Virus record (IMG/VR): IMGVR_UViG_3300006924_000125
Coordinates: 1 to 27,853 of that record
Direction: 5' to 3' (one strand)
From: a virus
Length of the DNA: 27,853 nucleotides
The first letter of the stretch is position 1; every line of letters begins with the position of its first letter. Position numbers and translations under genes: made by a program. Shown here piece after piece: positions 1 to 6,089 of the stretch. The notes under the pieces are model-generated. The model searched no databases. It had not been told where the DNA came from and was given only the letters and a program-made list of their open reading frames with translations.

Positions 1-330
1 ACACTTGATACCACCGTTACCATATACAAGTCCGTTGGTAATGTTCTTGCCTGCCCAACTAATAACATCAGTGGGTCCAATTTTATCCATGTCAACGTCA
101 ACACTAAAGAAAGCATCATGTACAATATTGTCTGCATCAATTGTAATAAACCTATCAGTCTCTGCCATCTGTGCTGCGGCCTTGTGTGCTGCATCACTTC
201 CTTCTACGCCATGACTACGTTTAGCCCACGGGCATTTGTCTAGCAAGTCTGCATAGTTCTCATCTGCATTAGGCTCGTCGTAGCTGATATATACAATATC
301 AAATTCATTAATACTTTGTATGTTACTCAT
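1..330 (-). CDS. Glycosyltransferase-like protein, C-terminus beyond window
   Basis: This frame stays open from the ATG at 330 to the left edge (110 codons seen), so the gene is partial. The visible part looks like the N-terminal half of a GT-A-type glycosyltransferase: a beta strand near residues 11-17 (DIVYISY), then ITIDADN at residues 62-68, whose D65-A-D67 fits the metal/nucleotide-sugar binding DXD motif. Near the cut edge is the run NGLVYGNGG, which I recall from uncharacterised proteins of marine T4-like phages (not checked). The start overlaps the upstream gene by 8 bases (ATGAGTAA), so it is probably translationally coupled and the last visible member of the cassette starting at 3362. 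The substrate is unknown; phage or host glycan, DNA base or virion protein are all possible. Confidence 0.6.
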   Translation of the reverse strand, partial: MSNIQSINEFDIVYISYDEPNADENYADLLDKCPWAKRSHGVEGSDAAHKAAAQMAETDRFITIDADNIVHDAFFSVDVDMDKIGPTDVISWAGKNITNGLVYGNGGIKC

Positions 331-1297
331 TCTTTTCTCCGTGGTAATTTACTGTCAACTTTTTATTCTTAAATGTAATTATAGGATTAGCTGGCCAATT
401 ATCTGGCAAATCTATTTCTATCTTATTATTAAGCAACTTGTCAGTGTTAAATGTTAAAGTGTTGACATAGTTGTCAATTTCTTTATCTGATACATGTAAT
501 GCTAACTTAGGTTTGTTATCAAAGTAATACATTGTATCTGGATTGACTTCGCTCTTAATAATTAACTTATCATTTAATGTATACATATTTATGTGTGCGT
601 TTTCACCTATGTTTGCATATTGATGCGGCCGCTGGTTGTTATCATCAGCAGCTGATATTGTAACATCGCTAAATTCAATACCATAGCATTCAAACACAGG
701 CTTAGTGAAAAAACTTATTTCATCCCAACTATTAATATGACGTGTTATATTAGGTGGAACTTGTATATAAAGATGTCTTTCATTAATTAATTTAATTGCA
801 TCAACTGGAATAACACCAATCATATAATCCGGATCATTCTTCCTACAAAGATAAAGATCTAGTATGCTTGTGTTATCTTGTTTGATACTATTGATTTGTC
901 CTAGGTTTAACGACTGTTTAATTGTAGTTAGATTAATTTCCATCTTGATAGTATTAGTTGCACGTATAACTTTAATATATACATCACATATACTTGGATC
1001 TCTTTCTAGTGCTTGATTTAGTTTCTCGCCCTTGGTCTTTAATTCTAGCACTGAACTTTTTACATCAATGTCCCAAACCTCATTAAATAGATCCCAATGA
1101 ACTGCATACTTATTAATCTTTTTCTTGCCTGATATTAAATGCTTGCATACATTATTTGTGGATGCTGTTACTTCTTCGTCTTCGGTTGTAGTAACAAATG
1201 GTCGTGGACCAATACTCAGTATTCTGCCTGAGTTTTTATTAAATCGAATATACCACGTTTTACTTTGTGATGTTGCTGTAGTAGTCTCTTTGCTCAT
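323..1297 (-). CDS. Unknown 324-residue protein of the glycosyltransferase cassette
   Basis: I do not recognise a named family. The N-terminus is Ser/Thr-rich, followed by WYIRFNKNSGRILSIGPRP (about residues 15-33), a stretch I associate with uncharacterised marine myovirus proteins. The rest is mixed and apparently beta-rich, ending in segments such as NPIITFKNKKLTVNYHGEKNE. No signal peptide or membrane segment is visible. The ATG at 1297 lies inside the end of the upstream gene, giving a 38-base out-of-frame overlap; no Shine-Dalgarno is seen, so translation may depend on coupling. The start is kept because the conserved-looking N-terminal segment begins just after it. Its place between glycosyltransferase-like genes and downstream of tail-fibre-like genes suggests a role in virion or surface modification, but that is inference from position. 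Confidence 0.7.
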   Translation of the reverse strand: MSKETTTATSQSKTWYIRFNKNSGRILSIGPRPFVTTTEDEEVTASTNNVCKHLISGKKKINKYAVHWDLFNEVWDIDVKSSVLELKTKGEKLNQALERDPSICDVYIKVIRATNTIKMEINLTTIKQSLNLGQINSIKQDNTSILDLYLCRKNDPDYMIGVIPVDAIKLINERHLYIQVPPNITRHINSWDEISFFTKPVFECYGIEFSDVTISAADDNNQRPHQYANIGENAHINMYTLNDKLIIKSEVNPDTMYYFDNKPKLALHVSDKEIDNYVNTLTFNTDKLLNNKIEIDLPDNWPANPIITFKNKKLTVNYHGEKNE

Positions 1298-2111
1298 TAA
1301 ATATTTCGTCTGTTAGGAATTCATTCTCATGGTAACTTAGTGTTCCATTGATTGCATAGTTTTGAATTTTAATTTTTCCATTAGCACTTGACCAAATGTT
1401 TAACTTATCAGTCCACTTGGTTATTTTACCTAATGCACCCGACTCTACACTATTTTTCATATCAATGTATTGTAATACATTATGATGTGCAACTACATTG
1501 TCACCTGTGTGTGTAGCAACAAGCGTGTGCATAACATCAACATCAAAGAAGTCTGGTATGTGTTGAGGCTGTAAAAATTTAACACAAGTGTCTTTCCAAT
1601 ATTGAAAATAAACATCTGCTAATTTAAAATGACGTAGTGATACGTTATTCTTTTTAAAGAAGAACATGTTAGCGTAAACTATGTTTAAATTGTATTCACT
1701 TTCTAAATCGTCTTGATATTTTAGATTAATTTTATTTTTTCTAATATCATTGACTTGGTTTGGAAATACAATATCATAATGATCTATTAAATAATCCCAC
1801 ATGCTAGTTTGATCATCTTTGACCAATGACTTGCAATCTATCGCTATTGTATTTTCATATGGACTACTCCAATATAGCTGCCAATCATTCTGTCTACATG
1901 TTGTATGTTTTTTAAATGGTAATTCTGCAACTGCATCAAATCCTGTTAGGAAAGAACTTTCTACTTTATTGCTGTCTGGAACTACTAGTGTTACACTAGC
2001 ATCTGGCATCTTACTTTTAATTGAAAATGCACAACATTGTGCTTGTCTAAACTCAATTGGATTAACTGCTATAATTACATAACCGTTCTCTGATATAATT
2101 TCACTATTCAT
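1260..2111 (-). CDS. Glycosyltransferase-like paralogue with degenerate DXD
   Basis: This 283-residue protein aligns by eye with its upstream neighbour (2104-3012). Shared landmarks are SSPYENTIAIDCKSLVKDD here against YSPFSKTLLLDTDYIVKN there, the following hydrophobic strand with aromatic residues, and a late FFDVDVMHTLVATH segment matching LFRTDYCVSIAVH. The expected DXD has become D92-C-K94, which should weaken or remove metal and sugar-nucleotide binding unless other residues replace it. It may be a non-catalytic partner, a regulatory subunit or an enzyme of changed specificity. It overlaps the upstream gene by 8 bases (ATGAATAG). No secretion signal is visible, so it probably acts in the cytoplasm. 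Confidence 0.6.
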   Translation of the reverse strand: MNSEIISENGYVIIAVNPIEFRQAQCCAFSIKSKMPDASVTLVVPDSNKVESSFLTGFDAVAELPFKKHTTCRQNDWQLYWSSPYENTIAIDCKSLVKDDQTSMWDYLIDHYDIVFPNQVNDIRKNKINLKYQDDLESEYNLNIVYANMFFFKKNNVSLRHFKLADVYFQYWKDTCVKFLQPQHIPDFFDVDVMHTLVATHTGDNVVAHHNVLQYIDMKNSVESGALGKITKWTDKLNIWSSANGKIKIQNYAINGTLSYHENEFLTDEIFNEQRDYYSNITK

Positions 2112-3012
2112 TAAAGAACTCCATAAGTTTTGGCTTTATTCTTGATAATGCACGTTTGTTCATAACATGCAAGTCTAAATTTTTATGATTAATTAATATG
2201 TTCTTCCATTCTTCTTTTGTGTCGTTACCAAGACAGATCCAATCTTGTAGATTATTAACATCGACTATATCATCTTTTTGAGATAGAAAATACATTGGAT
2301 GGTCATCAAAGTTATGAACAGCATCACCATCTTCCATTCCATTTAGTATATGAACCGCAATACTTACACAATAATCTGTTCTAAATAGTTTATGTGGGAA
2401 ATTATATAAGAATTGATAGAACTCATAGTTCTCTGCAATATGAGCCCATAGCTCAAAAAACATTTTACTAAAGTCGCTACGATCAAAATATACAACTGTG
2501 CTCCACCACATCTTAATACCGCCTGGGTATAGTAACACTTCGTTTATGTGTGGTTTCTCATTTCTAGCACTTATGGCATTGTTAAACATTGCAACACCTT
2601 CATATGCCATACTGCGTAGTAAGAATTTATTTTTTACAATGTAGTCAGTGTCAAGTAATAATGTTTTTGAAAATGGACTGTATTCCCATACCTTGTGCTT
2701 GTTGCTATTGCTGAACTGTGCTTTAAATTCTGTCCATGGACTATCATAGTGTCTACGCTCATTAGGTCTGAACTCATCTTCTGTTATTTTTATATAATCA
2801 AAAGACTCATTGATAACTTCATCTTCTTGTGACTGTTTCATCCATGCATATGTTCCAGCATCAGTAATTATACAAACTGGTAAGTTAAGATATTCTTTAA
2901 CATATCGAGAAGCTAGTATTGCCAGATCAACATAATCTAAATGCTCATTATTATAAACAAAGAAGCACACACCTTCGTCTTCTTTGTATGGTTGCACTTT
3001 GTATTCGCTCAT
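2104..3012 (-). CDS. Glycosyltransferase-like protein (GT-A type, DXD present)
   Basis: I choose the ATG at 3012 (302 residues), not the in-frame TTG at 3018, because the ATG makes a TAATG stop/start junction with the upstream gene, the arrangement used repeatedly in this genome. The fold looks like GT-A: an N-terminal Rossmann-like start (GVCFFVYNNEHLDYVDLAILA), VCIIT around residues 46-50, and TLLLDTDYIVKN with D121-T-D123 as the DXD motif. Later come an aromatic strand (WWSTVVYFDRSDF) and FRTDYCVSIAVH. The protein is soluble, with no membrane segment. It pairs with the DXD-degenerate paralogue immediately downstream. Acceptor and donor sugars cannot be deduced; nearby fibre genes make fibre or host-surface glycan modification plausible. 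Confidence 0.65.
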   Translation of the reverse strand: MSEYKVQPYKEDEGVCFFVYNNEHLDYVDLAILASRYVKEYLNLPVCIITDAGTYAWMKQSQEDEVINESFDYIKITEDEFRPNERRHYDSPWTEFKAQFSNSNKHKVWEYSPFSKTLLLDTDYIVKNKFLLRSMAYEGVAMFNNAISARNEKPHINEVLLYPGGIKMWWSTVVYFDRSDFSKMFFELWAHIAENYEFYQFLYNFPHKLFRTDYCVSIAVHILNGMEDGDAVHNFDDHPMYFLSQKDDIVDVNNLQDWICLGNDTKEEWKNILINHKNLDLHVMNKRALSRIKPKLMEFFNE

Positions 3013-3362
3013 TACCAATCCATTATTGTTTTGATACTTCTAGACTTTCGTAGTTTTTGGTATTCAACATCATACTCTTGTGTAGCACTAATATATTGAT
3101 CTACTAATTTATCAAGCAGTTCAGTTAGGTCAGCAACTTGAACTGGATTATCTTTTGAATCAATTAAGACTGTATTTTTACTTTTGTCAAGATCAATTAA
3201 TGTCTTTACAAATGCAATTGTTTCTTGATTTGCAACAAACACACCTGCTTGGTGATGCACTAATTGTAATTGTGCTACTCTATTTTTAATATTTCGTTTT
3301 TGATTATTAAGTGTTAGAGTGTAATTACTAAACTCTAACGCTTTCTCAAGACGTTCGTCCAT
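3012..3362 (-). CDS. Small charged helical protein, first gene of the cassette
   Basis: A 116-residue soluble protein of unknown function. The N-terminal third (RLEKALEFSNYTLTLNNQKRNI) and C-terminal half (LTELLDKLVDQYISATQEYD followed by basic KLRKSRSIK) are predicted by eye to be amphipathic helices around a short beta-like middle (NTVLIDSKDNPVQV). From memory, similar short proteins occur in marine T4-like phages without assigned function. The start is supported by GGAG at 3371-3374, eight bases upstream. It is first behind the double promoter at 3388-3425, so it should be the most directly expressed cassette gene, and its stop overlaps the next start in TAATG. Confidence 0.75.
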   Translation of the reverse strand: MDERLEKALEFSNYTLTLNNQKRNIKNRVAQLQLVHHQAGVFVANQETIAFVKTLIDLDKSKNTVLIDSKDNPVQVADLTELLDKLVDQYISATQEYDVEYQKLRKSRSIKTIMDW

Positions 3363-3387
3363 AGAAAATTCTCCTAGTTTATATACT

Positions 3388-3416
3388 ATAATACGCTAAT
3401 TGTGGGGTTTTGTCAA
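3388..3416 (-). promoter_or_regulatory. Host sigma70-type promoter for the glycosyltransferase cassette
   Basis: On the minus strand, TTGACA (3416-3411) is followed by a 17-base spacer and TATTAT (3393-3388). This is a perfect -35 box, ideal spacing and a five-of-six -10 box. The predicted start near 3381 leaves a short leader containing AGGAG before the ATG at 3362. It is the only such match I noticed on the minus strand between genes. Confidence 0.75.
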
Positions 3417-3417
3417 G

Positions 3418-3425
3418 TATTTATT
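3418..3425 (-). promoter_or_regulatory. T4-type late promoter element AATAAATA
   Basis: The minus strand reads AATAAATAC, seven of eight bases matching the T4 late consensus TATAAATA recognised by RNA polymerase carrying gp55. It lies just upstream of the sigma70-type promoter, so late transcripts would start near 3412 with a leader of about 50 bases. In such AT-rich DNA chance matches occur; the support is its intergenic position and its likeness to elements at 6064, 20606 and 25983. Confidence 0.55.
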
Positions 3426-3427
3426 AT

Positions 3428-3441
3428 CGACGTAGACGTCG
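3428..3441. repeat. Short perfect inverted repeat
   Basis: CGACGT and ACGTCG are separated by two bases, which can form a 5-bp GC-rich stem with a four-base loop. It lies 14 bases past the stop of the tail-fibre-like gene ending at 3455 and immediately upstream of the late element at 3418-3425. No T-run follows on the minus strand, so it is not a typical intrinsic terminator. It could protect the 3' end of the fibre transcript or bind a protein. Confidence 0.45.
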
Positions 3442-3454
3442 GTAATTGTAACGG

Positions 3455-4558
3455 TTAGCTAACAGCCGTCCATGGAGTTACTTGAGATATGAGTGGAGCG
3501 GTACGCTCTGTAAATATATAGTCTACACCAGTTGCTGGTGAGAAATAATCGTGTGCTGATGATTCACTTGGCTCTGGTGTGTTTAATGGTTGTGAGAATC
3601 CAAACTCACCTACAATATTTGTATTGATAGATGATCCATCTTCATCGTCTTCGGTAAGTTTTATTTTTACATGTATTTCAAATTGATTTGGATTAGTGTT
3701 AAGAGTTCCTCTTAACTCAATTTGAAATCTTCGTTGTGAATATATACCACCTGGTGAATTATAACCACCATTAGAATATGCACTTTCAACATAATCATCT
3801 GCAGCAACATTGTATACTGTTACCCAATCAGCAAGAACAGGAGTTGTTCCATTATCAACGCCAGTTAAACTATAAAAGCCTTTTGCACCACCAAGACTAC
3901 TATAAGGTCCATCGCCTTCACCGTCACCGTCATTGGTTGTAGTTTCTGCACCTACTCGGACAATACCTAAGTTTTCAAAGAATGAATTCCATGCCAATGA
4001 TGGTGGGTTTGTGCCACCAACAGTAGAAGACATATCAATAATTAATTCTCCACCACTATTAAAAAAGTGTCTAGCTTTGTTGTAATCTGTGAATACAAAT
4101 TTATGTTCACTATACAAATCGTCTGGCCAAGGTGTGCTACTGTTTGATGTAGTAACAATAGCAGTATTAACATTTTTTGAAGAAGGGTCTATATTAAACT
4201 TCTTTGGTTCTATAACGTTGTCGTATACATTCTCTAATTGAGTATATAAAGTTGCTGATATTGAAGTTGAAGATGAACGTTTAACTTGTAGAGAAGCAAC
4301 ATCTTCTTCAATGTGCCATAGTCCTGCGTTAATCTGTGCAAGTAAATAATTTGTATGTTCTGCTGTAATTGTTGTAGATTGTGCTACAGTTGGTATAACC
4401 GCTGGTTGTCCCCAGCCTTTTCTTCTAGGAAATTCACTAGAATGATTTGTGTCGTATGAATATGAGCCGCCTTGCCAGAAAGCATTGTATAAGCTAACTA
4501 ACTCGTTAAACTGTGTGGCAGTAATATTCTCACCAGCTTGTAATCCACTAACAGGCAT
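3455..4558 (-). CDS. Tail-fibre-like virion protein
   Basis: A 367-residue protein with the look of a phage tail appendage. An N-terminal region resembles attachment domains (AGENITATQFNELVSLYNAF, residues 8-27), with a helical stretch around residues 65-95. A segment FVFTDYNKARHFFNSGGEL (154-172) is, from memory, common in fibre-like proteins of marine phages. A Gly/Asp-rich loop (NDGDGEGDG, 209-217) precedes a beta-rich, Ser/Thr/Asn-rich C-terminal part with a strand FQIELRGTLNTNPNQFEIHVKIKL split around NPN. No transmembrane segment or signal peptide is present. It begins one base after the stop of the preceding fibre-like gene and is probably cotranscribed from the late element at 6064. 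The receptor cannot be inferred. Confidence 0.65.
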   Translation of the reverse strand: MPVSGLQAGENITATQFNELVSLYNAFWQGGSYSYDTNHSSEFPRRKGWGQPAVIPTVAQSTTITAEHTNYLLAQINAGLWHIEEDVASLQVKRSSSTSISATLYTQLENVYDNVIEPKKFNIDPSSKNVNTAIVTTSNSSTPWPDDLYSEHKFVFTDYNKARHFFNSGGELIIDMSSTVGGTNPPSLAWNSFFENLGIVRVGAETTTNDGDGEGDGPYSSLGGAKGFYSLTGVDNGTTPVLADWVTVYNVAADDYVESAYSNGGYNSPGGIYSQRRFQIELRGTLNTNPNQFEIHVKIKLTEDDEDGSSINTNIVGEFGFSQPLNTPEPSESSAHDYFSPATGVDYIFTERTAPLISQVTPWTAVS

Positions 4559-4559
4559 A

Positions 4560-5444
4560 TTACTTTACCCCAACTACTACTTCAACTAATCCAACGCCTA
4601 ATGTGTCTTTATTCTCTAATGCTCTGCCCACTACACGGAACCAATCCATGCCTACTTCTTTTTCGTAATCTGTTACTGCTCTAGCTACACCTGGTGTATC
4701 ACTTGCAATTAAACGTTGTCCCTTATGAACTTCGCCAATAACTTTGCAAGGAACTCTACCTTCTAGTGCTACTGGAACTGTGGTGCCTTCTGCGCCACTG
4801 TTCATTAAGTATGCTGGGTTACTTGATATAATACCAAATACTTCTGGACAGTATTCAATTGTTGTTTGTGTTACTTCAGCTTCGCCGCCAATTTTAACAA
4901 CTGTGCCTGCTTCATACTCTGCATCACTTGTGTAAAGTTCTGCAAGGTCGGCGTATTCTGCTGTAGTTGCCGTTCCGTGCATTTTCATGCCTGTGCCTAG
5001 TGTTATTCCTACTTCTATTTCGTTACCTGGAAATAAAGCATTGTGGTAATCTGACTCACTTGCATGAATTGTAAATTTAGCATTGCTAAATGCTGCAATT
5101 GGTGTCCCTTCGGATTCAACTACAAATACATCATGTGGATTATTTGATGTATCTTTAATTGATTTCTGATTGAATGTTGTTCCATTCCAGTTGGCTCCAT
5201 CATATACTTTAAGTGTAGATGCTGCATCATGATACCATAATTGACCTGCTGTTGCGTTAGCTGGTTCTGTTGTTTCTTTTGCAAAATTTTCTAATAGGTC
5301 TACAAAGTTTTGAGCTACTGCTTGACCATATCCAAAATAATCTTTACCAACAAGTTGTAAGTCGGTTTCTGTATTAAGGGTGCCGTATTCTACTGTTATG
5401 TCTGTAGCTGTTAGCTTATTAAGTCTGTTAATTGTGTATGCCAT
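4560..5444 (-). CDS. Tail-fibre-like protein with DLAE-type C-terminal domain
   Basis: This 294-residue protein has two recognisable parts. Residues 30-86 (LVGKDYFGYG, then FVDLLENFAKETTEPANATA, then GQLWYHDAASTLKVYDG) match a module frequent at the start of marine T4-like fibre proteins. Residues 163-294 (EYADLAELYTSDAEYEAGTVV, ISSNPAYLMN, VALEGRVPCKVIGEVHKGQRL, VVGRALENK) match a beta-rich C-terminal domain common on marine phage appendages, similar to intramolecular-chaperone/peptidase-G2-type ends; I cannot confirm self-cleavage. GGAG inside the end of the upstream gene, about nine bases before the ATG, supports the start. The likely role is host recognition or a short accessory fibre. 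Confidence 0.7.
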   Translation of the reverse strand: MAYTINRLNKLTATDITVEYGTLNTETDLQLVGKDYFGYGQAVAQNFVDLLENFAKETTEPANATAGQLWYHDAASTLKVYDGANWNGTTFNQKSIKDTSNNPHDVFVVESEGTPIAAFSNAKFTIHASESDYHNALFPGNEIEVGITLGTGMKMHGTATTAEYADLAELYTSDAEYEAGTVVKIGGEAEVTQTTIEYCPEVFGIISSNPAYLMNSGAEGTTVPVALEGRVPCKVIGEVHKGQRLIASDTPGVARAVTDYEKEVGMDWFRVVGRALENKDTLGVGLVEVVVGVK

Positions 5445-5447
5445 TTT

Positions 5448-6038
5448 TTATACTCCTGCTCTGATTCTAAGCGAATACAGAATTTCTATTTTCCTATTGC
5501 TAGATTTTTGAATAGGATGAAAAATTAAATGTGTAAGGAATGATCCGCTTTCTGTTACAAGTGCAATCTCATCAATAACAAAATTATCGTTAGTTGTAAA
5601 GTCTGTTGCATTATCTGATGCTTGTTGTAATGCAGGTTCGTTATAATCAAGTATAACTTTTACTGTTATGTCTGAATATGGATTACTTTCTGCATCAACT
5701 ACATCAATACTGTCAACTGCCAGCGAAAAATTAGTTCCTGCTGGTTGTTCTAATGGTTCGTATAATGCGCCATGCACACCATCTACTTGTGGATTTCTAT
5801 AAGTGATATTACCATTAGCATCAATAAGAGTGCCGCCTTTTCCAAACGCCATCTCTTCAATGAAGAACTGCTCACCATTCACTGATTTGTTTGCAAGCAG
5901 GTTTGAAACTGCAAAAGCAAAGTTTTGAAAGTTAATAGCATTATGTTTGTCTAATAATACTTCACCGGTGTCCATGTCTTTAATTACACAGTGACCATCT
6001 ACTGAAATATTTGATTGTTCGTTATAATTGTTTTTCAT
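5448..6038 (-). CDS. Conserved virion structural protein (marine T4-like)
   Basis: A 196-residue protein without a T4 name that I can give. Its N-terminal pattern (GHCVIKDMDTGEVLLDKHNAINFQN, about residues 15-39, interrupted only by ordinary variation) and FIEEMAFGKGGT (59-70) recall proteins found after the baseplate genes in cyanophages and other marine T4-like phages. The C-terminal half is beta-rich (DITVKVILDYNE, NFVIDEIALVTE, RKIEILYSLRIRAGV), consistent with a baseplate or fibre connector. It has its own late element (6064-6071) and a good Shine-Dalgarno (AAGGAG near 6052-6057), so it heads the fibre transcript instead of relying on the giant gene upstream. Confidence 0.65.
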   Translation of the reverse strand: MKNNYNEQSNISVDGHCVIKDMDTGEVLLDKHNAINFQNFAFAVSNLLANKSVNGEQFFIEEMAFGKGGTLIDANGNITYRNPQVDGVHGALYEPLEQPAGTNFSLAVDSIDVVDAESNPYSDITVKVILDYNEPALQQASDNATDFTTNDNFVIDEIALVTESGSFLTHLIFHPIQKSSNRKIEILYSLRIRAGV

Positions 6039-6063
6039 TGCTGTCCGCCTACTCCTTATATAC

Positions 6064-6071
6064 TATTTATG
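6064..6071 (-). promoter_or_regulatory. T4-type late promoter element CATAAATA
   Basis: The minus strand reads CATAAATAG in the 51-base gap between the giant gene and the 196-residue structural gene. A start about six bases downstream (near 6058) gives a leader that begins just before AAGGAG and ends at the ATG at 6038, a compact and sensible layout for a late gene. Confidence 0.65.
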
Positions 6072-6089
6072 CCAATTGTATTTTTGCAT

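Noticed and set aside
5-214. Plus-strand 69-residue open frame at the left edge
   Set aside because: It lies antisense to the open frame of the glycosyltransferase-like gene (330 to 1), has no ribosome site and no recognisable motif.
3013-3018. TTG start for the DXD-bearing glycosyltransferase-like gene
   Set aside because: The ATG at 3012 overlaps the upstream stop as TAATG, the common junction here; the TTG adds only two residues.
3428-3441. Intrinsic terminator for the fibre transcript
   Set aside because: The stem is short and followed by ATAATAAATA instead of a T-run; listed only as an inverted repeat.
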